Positions 18,458 through 27,834 of a stretch of 64,000 bases of DNA are shown here, piece by piece. The notes below the pieces were generated by a model. It saw only the letters and a list, made by a program, of their open reading frames with translations, was not told where the DNA came from and searched no databases. Position 1 is the stretch's first letter. Each line of letters opens with the position of its first letter. This DNA comes from Accumulibacter sp. (GTDB taxonomy: Bacteria > Pseudomonadota > Gammaproteobacteria > Burkholderiales > Rhodocyclaceae). The DNA is taken from assembly GCA_017302455.1 (NCBI GenBank), contig JAFLDO010000012.1, positions 1 through 64,000 of the forward strand, given 5' to 3'. The position numbers were made by a program, and so were the translations under genes.

Positions 18458-18473
18458 AGCAATACTCGTGCCA
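18458..18473 (-). promoter_or_regulatory. Sigma-54 (RpoN) promoter of the PEP-CTERM gene
   Basis: On the - strand the sequence is TGGCACGAGTATTGCT. It matches the -24/-12 consensus TGGCACG-N4-TTGCW at every fixed position. Transcription would begin near 18446, giving a leader of about 155 bases before ATG 18289. PEP-CTERM genes of floc-forming betaproteobacteria are known to depend on RpoN and the PrsK/PrsR two-component system. Confidence 0.8.
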
Positions 18474-18772
18474 TGTTTTTTTATCCCATTAGACCAGTGG
18501 CTTGGCAACATGCCCTGGCCTGGCAGGGCGGCCCCTGTAAGATTTTCCGTCACTCCGCAACTGCCGTGCCTGGTCTCCACCGGCGGGTTGGGCGCTGAAG
18601 AAGCGTACCGCGAAGATACGAAGCGCCGCTCGCGAGGCTTGCAAGGGTAGCAATCAGAGGTCCACGCGCGCGTTCCGGCCATGCCGATCCGCAACGCCAG
18701 CCTGACGACCTCGCGCGTCCGATCGCAACCGACCGGCGACGCACAGCCGGCGCGTGCCAGGCCGCGAATCAA

Positions 18773-18802
18773 TTGACCCGCGTTGACCGCGCCACATATA
18801 CT
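18773..18802 (+). promoter_or_regulatory. Sigma-70-like promoter of the heme sensor/kinase operon
   Basis: TTGACC (18773-18778) and TATACT (18797-18802) are separated by 18 bases and lie 54 bases before the start codon. A second TTGACC at 18783-18788 is too close to the -10 to serve as -35 and may be part of a binding site. Confidence 0.6.
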
Positions 18803-18855
18803 CTGCGCGCTGCAGCGGGATCTTCGATCCGCATCCTTTCAAAGGGGAAGTGCTC

Positions 18856-19728
18856 ATGGGTCTGCGACTGAAGTTCAATCTGGTCCTGCTGCTGGTCTTC
18901 GCTGCGGGGATGGCCGTATCGGCCTACGTGTCGCACCGACTCCTGAACGACAACGCCAAGCAGGAGACGCTGCGTAACGCCGGCCTGATGATGGAGTCCG
19001 CGCTATCGGTGCGCGGCTACACCGTCAAACAAGTCAAACCGCTGCTCGATGCCCAGCTGGAGCATACTTTCCTGCCGCAGACCGTCCCTGCCTACGCGGC
19101 GACCGAAGTCTTCAACAACCTGCACACAAAATACCCGGACTTCACCTACAAGGAAGCGACGCTCAACCCCACCAACCCGCGCGACCGCGCAGTCGAGTGG
19201 GAGAACGACATCGTCCAGAAGTTCCGTGGCGACACCAGCGCCCGCGAGCTTTCCGGCGAGCGCGAGACGCCGACGGGCCGCATGCTCTATCTCGCGCGGC
19301 CGATCACCATCACCGACCCGGCGTGCCTGGCCTGCCACAGCGTGCCCTCAGCCGCGCCGGCATCGATGATCCGCATCTACGGCGAGAACAACGGCTTCGG
19401 CTGGCAGCACATGGAGACGATCGGCGCGCAGGTCGTTTCGGTGCCGATGTCGGTGCCTCTCGCGAATGCGCAGCGCACCTTCAACACCTTCATGCTCTCG
19501 CTCGGCGGCATTTTCCTCGCCACCTTCATCGTCCTCAACGTCATGCTGTCGCTGCTGATCATCCGGCCGATCTCGAGCATGTCGGCGGCCGCCGACAGAA
19601 TCTCCACCGGTGACTTCGACCTGCCCGAGTTCCGCGCACACAGCGGCGACGAGATCGGCGTCCTGGGCAACTCCTTCAACCGCATGCGCCGCAGCCTGGA
19701 AAAGGCGATCAAGCTGATCGAGGGTTGA
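18856..19728 (+). CDS. Tll0287-like (DUF3365) heme-binding sensor with HAMP domain
   Basis: This 290-residue inner-membrane sensor has helices at about residues 8-28 and 213-238 enclosing a periplasmic DUF3365/Tll0287-like domain. That domain carries the c-type heme motif CLACH (C157, C160, H161). A HAMP domain (about 235-285, from IIRPISSMSAAADRI) follows, and then the protein ends. There is no kinase, cyclase or methyl-accepting domain, so the signal must pass to a partner. The obvious partner is the Ser/Thr kinase encoded 18 bases downstream. The start is ATG 18856 with GGGGA at 18844-18848; GTG 18850 is less likely. Redox or gas sensing through the heme is inferred. Confidence 0.85.
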   Translation: MGLRLKFNLVLLLVFAAGMAVSAYVSHRLLNDNAKQETLRNAGLMMESALSVRGYTVKQVKPLLDAQLEHTFLPQTVPAYAATEVFNNLHTKYPDFTYKEATLNPTNPRDRAVEWENDIVQKFRGDTSARELSGERETPTGRMLYLARPITITDPACLACHSVPSAAPASMIRIYGENNGFGWQHMETIGAQVVSVPMSVPLANAQRTFNTFMLSLGGIFLATFIVLNVMLSLLIIRPISSMSAAADRISTGDFDLPEFRAHSGDEIGVLGNSFNRMRRSLEKAIKLIEG

Positions 19729-19746
19729 GCGCGGAGCCGCCAGACC

Positions 19747-21144
19747 ATGACTATCCCGGAACATATCGGCAAGTACGAGATCCGTCGCGAGATCGGCAAG
19801 GGCGCGATGGGCACTGTCTACGAGGGGTTCGATCCGGTCATCGAGCGACCGGTGGCGATCAAGACGATTCTCGCCGAGTACCTGGCGAACGTCGAGTCCA
19901 CCTCCGCGGTCGCGCGCTTCAAGCTCGAGGCGCAGGCCGGCGGCCGCTTGCAGCACCCGGCCATCGTCGGCGTGTACGAGTATGGCGAGGACGCGGACAT
20001 GGCCTTCATCGTCATGGAGTACGTCCCCGGACAGCAACTGCGCCGGCTGATGCGTGAACGCGGCCGCTTCGAGCTGATCGACGTCTTCGAGGTGATGAAG
20101 CAGTTGCTCTCGGCACTCGACTACTCGCACAAGCACGGCGTCGTGCACCGTGACATCAAGCCCGCCAACGTGATGGTGTTGAGCGGGATGAAGGTCAAGG
20201 TGATGGATTTCGGCGTCGCCAAGATGGAGAGTTCGTCGCTGACGCAGGTCGGCACGGTCCTGGGAACACCGACGCACATCGCCCCGGAGCAGTTGATAGG
20301 GCTGCCTGCCGATGGTCGCGCCGACCTCTGGTCGGCGGCGGTAATCCTCTACGAACTGCTCACCGGCCACGGACCGTTTCTTGCCGAGACACCGGCCAGC
20401 GTGCTGCACAACGTCCTGCACGTCGATCCGGCGCCGCCGTCGTCGCTCGATTCCTCGGTGCCGGCGGTTTTCGACGACCTGCTGGCGCGCGCCCTGGCAA
20501 AAAAACCGGAGGACCGCTTCCAGAGCGCGCGCGACTTCACCAACGCCCTGCTGGCGGCGTTCGTCAAGAGCAAGCCGGCGCCCGCAGGGGGGGCCGGCGG
20601 CAAGGCGGAGCGTTCGTCGCCGTCGGCGACGCCACGCCGCGACGACAGGGGCACCCCCGCCGGCAAGCGGCCCACGGGAGCCTCAGCTCCCTTGCCGCTG
20701 CCGCCGGAGACCCTGGCCGAGATCGAGTCCTCGCTCGTCCGCTCGATCGGACCCCTGGCAAAGCATCTGGTACGTCACAGCGCGATGCAGGCGAGAAGCG
20801 TCGAGGAGTTCTACGCGGCGCTCGCTGAAAACGTCCCCGAAGGCGTCGAGCGCTCCGGCTTTCTCAAGCATGTCGGTCGGCTGACTGCAGCGGCCTCCAC
20901 CTCGGCACCACCGACGCCGGGCCGACCGCCCGAGGCGGCCGCTGCGAAGCCGGTGGTGGTCTTCGATCCGGCGACGCTGGCGGCGGCCGAGAAGCGCCTG
21001 GCGCAGTATGTCGGCCCACTCGCCAAGGTGCTGATCAAGCGCGCCGCGAACGACTCCGGCGACATCGGGGAGCTCTACCACAAGCTCGCCGAGCATATCG
21101 ACTCCGAACCCGAACGCCGCGAGTTCCTCAAGGGCTGTGTCTGA
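19747..21144 (+). CDS. Eukaryotic-like Ser/Thr protein kinase with duplicated C-terminal domain
   Basis: This 465-residue protein begins with a complete Hanks-type kinase domain (residues 10-270). The glycine loop is GKGAMGTVYEG, the ATP lysine is K39, the catalytic D136 sits in HRDIKPAN, and D154 is in DFG. A low-complexity linker (about 270-315) leads to two copies of a 60-residue helical module (about 317-378 and 408-465), each with GPLAK and a terminal EFL/GFL-like motif. No membrane helix is present, which is unusual because many such kinases are anchored. The upstream membrane heme-HAMP protein may supply the sensor. Substrates are unknown. The C-terminal repeats may be oligomerisation or docking modules. 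Confidence 0.9.
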   Translation: MTIPEHIGKYEIRREIGKGAMGTVYEGFDPVIERPVAIKTILAEYLANVESTSAVARFKLEAQAGGRLQHPAIVGVYEYGEDADMAFIVMEYVPGQQLRRLMRERGRFELIDVFEVMKQLLSALDYSHKHGVVHRDIKPANVMVLSGMKVKVMDFGVAKMESSSLTQVGTVLGTPTHIAPEQLIGLPADGRADLWSAAVILYELLTGHGPFLAETPASVLHNVLHVDPAPPSSLDSSVPAVFDDLLARALAKKPEDRFQSARDFTNALLAAFVKSKPAPAGGAGGKAERSSPSATPRRDDRGTPAGKRPTGASAPLPLPPETLAEIESSLVRSIGPLAKHLVRHSAMQARSVEEFYAALAENVPEGVERSGFLKHVGRLTAAASTSAPPTPGRPPEAAAAKPVVVFDPATLAAAEKRLAQYVGPLAKVLIKRAANDSGDIGELYHKLAEHIDSEPERREFLKGCV

Positions 21145-21161
21145 CGTCAGGCGCAGCCTTG

Positions 21162-22637
21162 ATGCGGCCTGACCCCGCCACCGCGACGGCGGCGAAACGC
21201 TATCGGCAACGCCGCACAGCGCCACCGAGCTGCCTCGTTCCGGTCCTGCCGCCGTGTTGCAAGAGAAACCACAGAAGGTCGGCCTGCGCGTCCTTGCCGC
21301 AGCGTCTCCGCCGGCTGCTGCTGGCGACCCTGCTGCTGATCGCCTGGCCAGCCGTGGTCGTCAGCGAGGAGCCGCCGGCGTCCGAGCCGGCTCTTGTCGC
21401 CCTGCTGCGCGCCAAGGCGCAGGCCCTGACGAACGACGCCGGCGACTACGACCGACTGCTCACGGCGATTGGCGATGCCCAGCTCGTCATGTTGGGCGAG
21501 GCGACGCACGGCAGCGCCGAGTTCTATGAGCAGCGAGCGCGCCTCACCCGGCGGCTGATTGCCGAGAAGGGTTTCAGCGCGCTCGTCCTCGAAGCCGGCT
21601 GGGCACCGACCACGCAACTCAATGCGTTCATTCATGACAGGGCGGGCCGTGCAGATGCGACGACGGCCTTGCGCGCGTTTCGCCGTTTCCCGCGCTGGGT
21701 GTGGCGCAACCGGCAGTTTGCCGCGTTCCTCGACGAGCTGAAGGCACTCAACGAGAATTCAGCGGCAGGTAGTCCGGTGGTTTCCCTGTACGGGATGGAC
21801 CTCTACGGCGTGCCCGAGGCGGTCGCCGAGGTCGTGCACTACCTGGCGCGGCGCGACCCCCGAGCGGCCGCCGCGGCGAGGCGCGACTACCGGTGTTTTG
21901 CGCCCTACTCGCGGATCGCTGTCGACCCGCAACTGTACGGCCGCGACGTGGCGCGTGGAACGATGCCTTCTTGCGAGAAGCGGGTGCGTGCCCGCCTGCA
22001 GCAGATGCAGGAACTCACTGCACAGGATGCGGATGCTGCCGGCTTTGCGGCGCTGATGAGCGCACGCGCGATCGCCGGTGCCGAGGCCTACTACCGGACC
22101 CTGTATATGGTCGGCGCTCTGGAGTCGTGGAATCTGCGCGAACGCTTCCTTGCCGAGTCGCTGCGGCTGCTTCTGGAAAGGCATGGCAAGATCGTCGTCT
22201 GGGCGCACAACACCCACCAGGGTGATGCCCGCGCGACCGATCAGGCGACGCTTGGCGAGCTGTCGATCGGCCAACTGCTGCGCGAGCAGCTTGCTCCGAA
22301 GAGCGTCTATCTGGTCGGCATGACCACCTTTCGCGGCAGCGTGCGCGCGGCGAGCGGCTGGGGAACGCCGGACCGGGTCAAACGCCTGCTGCCGGCAATC
22401 GACGGCAGCTGGTCGAGGCTGTTGCACGACATCGGTCTGCCAGCCAGCGTACTCCTTATCCGCGACGACGCCGAGCTGACTCGTCAACTCGATCACTCAC
22501 GCCTCGATCGCGGCGTCGGCGTGACCTACCTGCCGGCCGCCGAACGCGACAACCATTACGCGCATTCGTCCCTTGCCAGACGCTTCGACGCGGTGATCCA
22601 TATTGACACCACGAGCGCCTTGCAGCCCCTGCCCTGA
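21162..22637 (+). CDS. Erythromycin esterase family protein, exported
   Basis: This predicted hydrolase of the EreA/EreB (succinoglycan biosynthesis-associated) superfamily has the signature LGEATHGSAEFYE, conserved histidines in VWAHNTHQGD, and GVTYLP near the end. A hydrophobic segment (RRLLLATLLLIAWPAVVVS) resembles a signal peptide. However, it is preceded by about 45 non-conserved residues if ATG 21162 is used. TTG 21294, just before that segment, is an attractive alternative start and would give a normal secretory leader. The gene starts 17 bases after the kinase stop codon and could share its transcript. Actual macrolide resistance is not implied, since most family members are uncharacterised. 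Confidence 0.8.
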   Translation: MRPDPATATAAKRYRQRRTAPPSCLVPVLPPCCKRNHRRSACASLPQRLRRLLLATLLLIAWPAVVVSEEPPASEPALVALLRAKAQALTNDAGDYDRLLTAIGDAQLVMLGEATHGSAEFYEQRARLTRRLIAEKGFSALVLEAGWAPTTQLNAFIHDRAGRADATTALRAFRRFPRWVWRNRQFAAFLDELKALNENSAAGSPVVSLYGMDLYGVPEAVAEVVHYLARRDPRAAAAARRDYRCFAPYSRIAVDPQLYGRDVARGTMPSCEKRVRARLQQMQELTAQDADAAGFAALMSARAIAGAEAYYRTLYMVGALESWNLRERFLAESLRLLLERHGKIVVWAHNTHQGDARATDQATLGELSIGQLLREQLAPKSVYLVGMTTFRGSVRAASGWGTPDRVKRLLPAIDGSWSRLLHDIGLPASVLLIRDDAELTRQLDHSRLDRGVGVTYLPAAERDNHYAHSSLARRFDAVIHIDTTSALQPLP

Positions 22638-22727
22638 AACGGCCGGCGGCACGCTCACCGCCCGGCTGCCCAATGTCGGCGAGCCTCCGGGCAGGCCAGC
22701 TGAGGTAAAATCGAGGCGTGCTCCGAC

Positions 22728-22758
22728 TGTCGACGATAGACGTGTCGACGCGTCGACA
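22728..22758. promoter_or_regulatory. Candidate operator upstream of the efflux operon
   Basis: TGTCGACG occurs at 22728-22735 and again at 22743-22750, where it joins CGTCGACA (22751-22758) to form a perfect 16-base palindrome. The site ends 56 bases before the HlyD-family start, a typical place for a TetR- or MarR-type repressor. No such regulator is encoded next to it. Confidence 0.45.
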
Positions 22759-22814
22759 GCCGGCCGGCGCTCAACGCCGGCAAGGCTCGGCAAATCCATC
22801 AGGACGATCAATTC

Positions 22815-23972
22815 ATGAGTACCCCCGCACGGCGCCTGATCTTCTTCCTGGCCATTGCCGCGCTCGCCCTCGCTGCAGGAATCCATGCCTGGCAGCGCTC
22901 GCGGCCCGCCGCCCTGCCCGCCGGCTTCGTCGCCGGCAACGGGCGGATCGAGTCCACCGCCGTCGACATCGCCACCAAGTCTGCCGGACGCGTCCGCGAA
23001 GTACTGGTCAAGGAAGGTGACTTCGTCGACCCGGGAGCGATCGTCGCGCGCATGGATACCCAGGCGCTGGAAGCCGAGTTCCAGCAACTGCAGGCGAAGG
23101 TCAAGCAGGCCGAGAGCGCCAGTTCGACGGCGACGGCGGTGGCCGCGCAGCGCCAGGAGGCCATGGCCAGCGCCGCTGCGCTGGTCACGCAAAGGCGCCA
23201 GGCGAAGGCCACGGCGCTCGCCACGGTGACTCAGGGCGAGAGTGAGGTGGCCTTTGCCGAGCAGGAGTTGAAGCGCTCCGAAGAACTCGTCGCCCGGGGT
23301 TTCATCACCGAACAGCGGCTGGAAGCCGACCGCAACCGGCTGCAGGTCGCCAGGGCGGCACTCACCGCTGCCCGCTCACGGGTGGCTGAGGCGCAGGCAG
23401 CGATCGAGACGGCGCAGTCGCAAACGCTCGAAACGCAGTCGGCGATCGAGGCCTCGCGCTCGCAGGTGGCCGAATCCGAATCGTCGATCGACGCCGCCAT
23501 CGCCGCCACCGCGAAAATCAAGGCCGACATCGCCGATGCGACGCTCAGGGCGCCACGCGGCGGCCGGGTCCAGTACCGCACGGCCGAGCCCGGCGAAGTG
23601 CTGCCTGCCGGCGGCAAGGTGCTCACCGTGCTCGACCTGTCGGATGTCTACATGAGCTTCTTCCTGCCCGAAACCGTCGCCGGCAAGGTCGCGATCGGTG
23701 CCGAGGCCAGGCTGGTGCTCGACGCCGCACCCGAGTATGTCATTCCCGCCCGCATCTCCTTCGTCGACAGCGCCGCGCAATTCACCCCCAAGGCGGTCGA
23801 GACGGCCAGCGAGCGTCAGAAGCTCGCCTTCCGGACGCGGGCGCAGATTGACCCCGAGGTCCTCCGCAAGTACCGGACCCAGGTCAAGACCGGCCTGCCG
23901 GGGGTAGCCTACGTCCGCCTCGACCCCGCCGCAGCCTGGCCGGAACATCTGCAGGTAAAACTGCCGCAATGA
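22815..23972 (+). CDS. HlyD-family membrane fusion (adaptor) protein, YhiI-like
   Basis: This 385-residue periplasmic adaptor links the downstream ABC exporter to an outer-membrane channel. It has an N-terminal anchor helix (residues 8-25), a first half-lipoyl motif ([20 protein letters not shown]) and a long coiled-coil hairpin rich in Ala, Gln, Glu and Ser (about 75-235). The second half-lipoyl ([12 protein letters not shown]) and a beta-barrel domain with [15 protein letters not shown] follow. Length and order match the YhiI-RbbA-YhhJ export systems. The stop codon overlaps the next start (ATGA at 23969-23972). ATG 22815 starts right at the anchor. Confidence 0.9.
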   Translation: MSTPARRLIFFLAIAALALAAGIHAWQRSRPAALPAGFVAGNGRIESTAVDIATKSAGRVREVLVKEGDFVDPGAIVARMDTQALEAEFQQLQAKVKQAESASSTATAVAAQRQEAMASAAALVTQRRQAKATALATVTQGESEVAFAEQELKRSEELVARGFITEQRLEADRNRLQVARAALTAARSRVAEAQAAIETAQSQTLETQSAIEASRSQVAESESSIDAAIAATAKIKADIADATLRAPRGGRVQYRTAEPGEVLPAGGKVLTVLDLSDVYMSFFLPETVAGKVAIGAEARLVLDAAPEYVIPARISFVDSAAQFTPKAVETASERQKLAFRTRAQIDPEVLRKYRTQVKTGLPGVAYVRLDPAAAWPEHLQVKLPQ

Positions 23973-26710
23973 GCAGTGCGCCAGAACCGGTGGCGCGGCT
24001 GGCAGCGGTCAGCCATCGGCACGGCAGCGTTGCAGCACTGGAGCAGGTCGATCTGGTGATACCGGCGGCCCGCATGGTGGGCTTCATTGGCCCCGACGGC
24101 GTCGGCAAGTCCAGCCTCCTGTCGCTCGTCTCCGGGACACGCCGGATTCAATCGGGGCGAGTCGAAGTGCTCGGCGGCAACATGGCCGAGCGTCGCCATC
24201 GCAGCGCTCAATGCCCGCGCATTGCCTACATGCCGCAGGGCCTCGGCAGAAATCTGTATGCGACCCTGTCGGTGTTCGAGAACGTCGACTTCTTTGCCCG
24301 CCTGTTCGGCCAATCCACCGCCGAACGTGCCTGGCGGATCCGGGAGCTACTGGACAGCACCGGCCTCGCGCCTTTCGCCGAGCGGCCGGCCGGCAAGCTC
24401 TCCGGCGGCATGAAGCAGAAACTGGGGCTCTGCTGTGCGCTGATTCACGACCCCGAGTTGCTGATCCTCGACGAGCCGACCACCGGCGTCGATCCCCTGT
24501 CGCGACGCCAGTTCTGGGAACTCATCGGGCACATCCGCGCGCGCCGGCCGGCGATGAGCGTGCTCGTGGCAACGGCCTACATGGACGAGGCAGAGGGTTT
24601 CGACTGGCTGGTGGCAATGGACGCCGGCCGCGTGCTGGCCACCGGCAGCCCGGCCGAACTCAAGGCGAGAACGGCCAGCGCCACCCTCGAACAGGCGTTC
24701 ATCTCGCTGCTGCCCGACGACAAGCACCGCGACCACCAGCCACTGGTGATTCCGCCACGGCAGGCGCAGGCGGGTCCGCCGGCGATCGAGGCACAAGCCC
24801 TGACGCGGCGCTTCGGTGAATTCACCGCCGTCGACCAGGTCAGCTTCCGCATCGAGCGTGGCGAGATTTTCGGCTTTCTCGGCTCCAACGGCTGCGGCAA
24901 GACGACGACGATGAAGATGCTCACCGGGCTGTTGCCGGCCTCGTCGGGAACGGCGACGCTGTTCGGACGCGCGGTTGACGCCGGCGACATCGAGACCCGC
25001 AAGCGCGTCGGCTACATGTCGCAGGCCTTTTCGCTGTACACCGAGCTGACGGTGCGTCAGAACCTCGACATGCACGCCCGGCTGTTCCACTTGCCTAAGG
25101 AGAAGATCGCCGCCCGCGTGCAGGAAATGATCGAACGCTTCGGATTGCGCGACTACGTCGACCATCGCACCGAGAGCCTGCCGCCGGGAATCCGCCAGCG
25201 CCTGTCGCTGGCGGTGGCGGTGATCCACGCACCGGAAATGCTGATTCTCGACGAACCCACTTCCGGCGTCGATCCGGTGGCACGCGACGCGTTCTGGCGT
25301 TTGCTGGCCGACCTTTCACGCCAGGAAGGGGTGACCATCTTCATCTCGACACACTTCATGAACGAGGCGCAGCGCTGCGACCGGATCTCGCTGATGCATG
25401 CCGGGCGCGTCCTCGAACAGGGGTCGCCGGAGGCATTGACGCGCGCCCACGCGGTGCACAGCCTCGAACAGGCGTTCATCGCCTGCCTCGAACAAGCGGC
25501 CGGCGAGAAGGCGATACCGGAAGGCGCATCGCCGGCGGCGCGCCCGCCAATGGCGGCGGCAGCGCCAATGGGGCGGAGCGCACTGTTCAGCGGGCGTCGC
25601 TGGTGGGCCTACGCCCGCCGGGAAGCGATGGAGATCCGGCGCGATCCGATCCGCCTGGCTTTCGCGCTGTTCGGGCCGATCGTCCTGATGATCGCTTTTG
25701 GCTACGGTATCTCCTTCGACGTCGAGAACCAGTCCTATGCCGCCCTCGACCGCGACCGCACGCCGGAAAGTCGCGCCTACCTCGAGAACTACTCGGGGTC
25801 GCGCTATTTCCGTGCCCGGCCTGCGCTCGCCGACCACGCCGACCTGGAGCGGCAGATGCGCAGCGGCAGGCTGCGGGTAGCGGTCGAGATTCCCCCCGGT
25901 TTCGGCAACGCTGTGCGGCGCGGACGTCCGGCCGAGGTCGGCGTGTGGATCGACGGAGCGGCACCCTTCACCGCCGAGACCGTCCGCGGCTACGTCGAGG
26001 GAGTGCATCAGGCTTACCTCAAGGGACTGGCCGAGCGCACCGCCGGCAGTACGCCCAGGCTCTCGCCGGTCGATATCGCCACGCGCTTTCGCTACAACCA
26101 GGATTTCCGGAGCGTCTTCGCGATGGTCCCGGGGGTGATCATGATGATGCTGGCGCTGATTCCGGCGATGATGACCGCCGTCGGCGTCGTCCGCGAGAAG
26201 GAAATGGGCTCCATCACCAATCTCTACGCGACGCCGGTGAGCGGACTCGAATTCCTCCTCGGCAAGCAGTTGCCCTACGTGCTGATTGCCTTCGCGAGCT
26301 ACCTCAGCCTGTTGCTGCTTGCCCTGCTGCTGTTCCAGGTGCCGGTGAAGGGTGGCCTCATCACGCTGACCGGCGGCGCCGCGCTCTACGTGATGGCCAC
26401 CACCGGCTTCGGCGTGCTGGTCTCATCGTTCGTCAAGACCCAGATCGCCGCGCTTTTTGGGACGGCCGTCCTGATCATGCTGCCGGTGATCCAGTTTTCA
26501 GGCCTGTTCACGCCGGTCTCCTCGCTTTCCGGCGGTGCGCGGATCATCGGGCTGGCTTTTCCGAGCACCTATTTCCAGCGTATCAGCCTCGGCACCTTCA
26601 CCAAGGGGCTCGACTTCGGCGATCTCTGGCCCAGCTTTGCCGCCCTGGCGAGCATCGTCCTCGCGTACCTGCTGCTCAGCCTGCTGCTGCTGAAGACGCA
26701 GGAGGAATGA
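23969..26710 (+). CDS. rbbA: RbbA-type fused ABC transporter: two ATPase domains plus ABC-2 permease
   Basis: This 913-residue fusion has the same length and architecture as E. coli RbbA/YhiH. ATPase 1 (residues 1-245) has Walker [10 protein letters not shown], signature KLSGGMKQK and Walker [11 protein letters not shown]. ATPase 2 (about 265-500) has GSNGCGKTT and LILDEPTSG, but its signature reads LPPGIRQR instead of LSGGxxQ, a known degenerate variant in the second half of such fusions. The C-terminal ABC-2 permease (about 540-913) has an anchor helix, an external domain and five or six helices. E. coli RbbA was described as ribosome-associated, but the operon context here (HlyD adaptor before, permease after) argues for export. 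The substrate is unknown. Confidence 0.9.
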   Translation: MSSAPEPVARLAAVSHRHGSVAALEQVDLVIPAARMVGFIGPDGVGKSSLLSLVSGTRRIQSGRVEVLGGNMAERRHRSAQCPRIAYMPQGLGRNLYATLSVFENVDFFARLFGQSTAERAWRIRELLDSTGLAPFAERPAGKLSGGMKQKLGLCCALIHDPELLILDEPTTGVDPLSRRQFWELIGHIRARRPAMSVLVATAYMDEAEGFDWLVAMDAGRVLATGSPAELKARTASATLEQAFISLLPDDKHRDHQPLVIPPRQAQAGPPAIEAQALTRRFGEFTAVDQVSFRIERGEIFGFLGSNGCGKTTTMKMLTGLLPASSGTATLFGRAVDAGDIETRKRVGYMSQAFSLYTELTVRQNLDMHARLFHLPKEKIAARVQEMIERFGLRDYVDHRTESLPPGIRQRLSLAVAVIHAPEMLILDEPTSGVDPVARDAFWRLLADLSRQEGVTIFISTHFMNEAQRCDRISLMHAGRVLEQGSPEALTRAHAVHSLEQAFIACLEQAAGEKAIPEGASPAARPPMAAAAPMGRSALFSGRRWWAYARREAMEIRRDPIRLAFALFGPIVLMIAFGYGISFDVENQSYAALDRDRTPESRAYLENYSGSRYFRARPALADHADLERQMRSGRLRVAVEIPPGFGNAVRRGRPAEVGVWIDGAAPFTAETVRGYVEGVHQAYLKGLAERTAGSTPRLSPVDIATRFRYNQDFRSVFAMVPGVIMMMLALIPAMMTAVGVVREKEMGSITNLYATPVSGLEFLLGKQLPYVLIAFASYLSLLLLALLLFQVPVKGGLITLTGGAALYVMATTGFGVLVSSFVKTQIAALFGTAVLIMLPVIQFSGLFTPVSSLSGGARIIGLAFPSTYFQRISLGTFTKGLDFGDLWPSFAALASIVLAYLLLSLLLLKTQEE

Positions 26711-27834
26711 ACATGCGCGGCCACCTCGAGAACATCTACCGCCTCGGCCTGAAGGAACTGATCAGTCTGCGCTACGACGTGGTTCTGGTGGTCCTGATCG
26801 TGTACTTCTTCACCTACGCGGTATACGCGCCGGCCAGGGGAACGCAGATGGACCTCATCAACGCCTCGGTGGCGGTGGTCGACGAAGACCGTTCGCCGCT
26901 CTCGCGGCGACTGCAGGACGCACTGCTGCCACCCTATTTCCTGCCACCCGCGGCGATCAGCGTCGCACAGATCGACGCGGCGATGGACCACGGACTTTAC
27001 ACCTTCGTGATCGACATCCCGCCACGCTTCCAGGCGGACATCGAGAAAGGCCGCCGGCCGACGATCCAGGTCATCGTCGACGCCACGGCGATGATCCAGG
27101 CCGGTAGCGGTGCCAATCACATCCAGAACGTCATCCAGCAGGAAATCGCGGACTTCCTGAGCCTGCCTGCCGCGTCGGCGGTCCAGGTCGTCACGCGCTC
27201 GCGCTTCAACCCCAACCGGGAGTCGCCGTGGTTCGTCGCCGTCATGCAGGTGCTCAACAACATCACCCTGCTGGCGATCTTCCTCAGTGGCGCGGCATTG
27301 ATCCGCGAACGCGAGCACGGGACGATCGAGCACCTGCTGGTGATGCCGCTCGCGCCAGCCGAGATCATGCTCGCCAAGATCTGGGCCAACGGCCTGGTCG
27401 TCGTCGTTGCCGCCAGCCTGTCGCTGCGCCTGATGGTCCAGGGCGTGCTGCAGGTACCGATTGCCGGCTCGCTGCCGCTGTTCGTCGTCGGCGAGGTCAT
27501 CTACCTCTTTTCGGCGACGTCGCTGGGGATCTTCCTCGCTACGCTGGCCCGCTCGATGCCGCAGTTCGCCCTCTTGGCGATGCCGGTGTTCATTGTCATG
27601 AACCTGCTCTCGGGCAGCAACACACCGTTCGACAGCATGCCGATGCCGGTACAGAGAATCATGATGTTCTCGCCGTCCACCCATTTCGTCAGTCTGGCAC
27701 AGGCCATCCTGTTTCGTGACGCCGGTTTCGCCGTAGTCTGGAAGGAATTCCTGGCGACGGCGGCGACCGGTGCCGTCTTCTTCACCGCCGCCTTGCTGCG
27801 CTTTCGCCGAACGGTCAGCGAGTTGCAGGGCTGA
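26707..27834 (+). CDS. ABC-2 type permease, YhhJ-like
   Basis: This 375-residue inner-membrane protein has one helix near residues 22-45, an extracytoplasmic domain of about 130 residues and five or six helices from about residue 180. It includes the ABC-2 signature region around [26 protein letters not shown]. The length matches E. coli YhhJ (about 374). It should pair with the permease half of the RbbA-like fusion. ATG 26707 overlaps the rbbA stop (ATGA); ATG 26713 is a near alternative. The long in-frame upward extension to 25603 is shadow reading over rbbA. Its 3' end overlaps the 3' end of the convergent histidine kinase gene by 20 bases. Confidence 0.9.
   Translation: MNMRGHLENIYRLGLKELISLRYDVVLVVLIVYFFTYAVYAPARGTQMDLINASVAVVDEDRSPLSRRLQDALLPPYFLPPAAISVAQIDAAMDHGLYTFVIDIPPRFQADIEKGRRPTIQVIVDATAMIQAGSGANHIQNVIQQEIADFLSLPAASAVQVVTRSRFNPNRESPWFVAVMQVLNNITLLAIFLSGAALIREREHGTIEHLLVMPLAPAEIMLAKIWANGLVVVVAASLSLRLMVQGVLQVPIAGSLPLFVVGEVIYLFSATSLGIFLATLARSMPQFALLAMPVFIVMNLLSGSNTPFDSMPMPVQRIMMFSPSTHFVSLAQAILFRDAGFAVVWKEFLATAATGAVFFTAALLRFRRTVSELQG

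Larger units (their letters stand above)
18290..18855. other. Divergent intergenic region with two promoters
   Basis: This 566-base region lies between the PEP-CTERM gene (-) and the heme sensor gene (+). It contains a sigma-54 promoter on the - strand (18458-18473) and a sigma-70-like promoter on the + strand (18773-18802). The remaining sequence holds no gene I can support. The stretch 18490-18770 may contain enhancer sites for the sigma-54 activator, but I could not define one by eye. Confidence 0.6.

Noticed and set aside
18290-18772. N-terminal extension of the PEP-CTERM protein
   Set aside because: The frame is open to 18772, but the added residues are unlike protein and would cover the sigma-54 promoter. 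The signal peptide begins at 18289.
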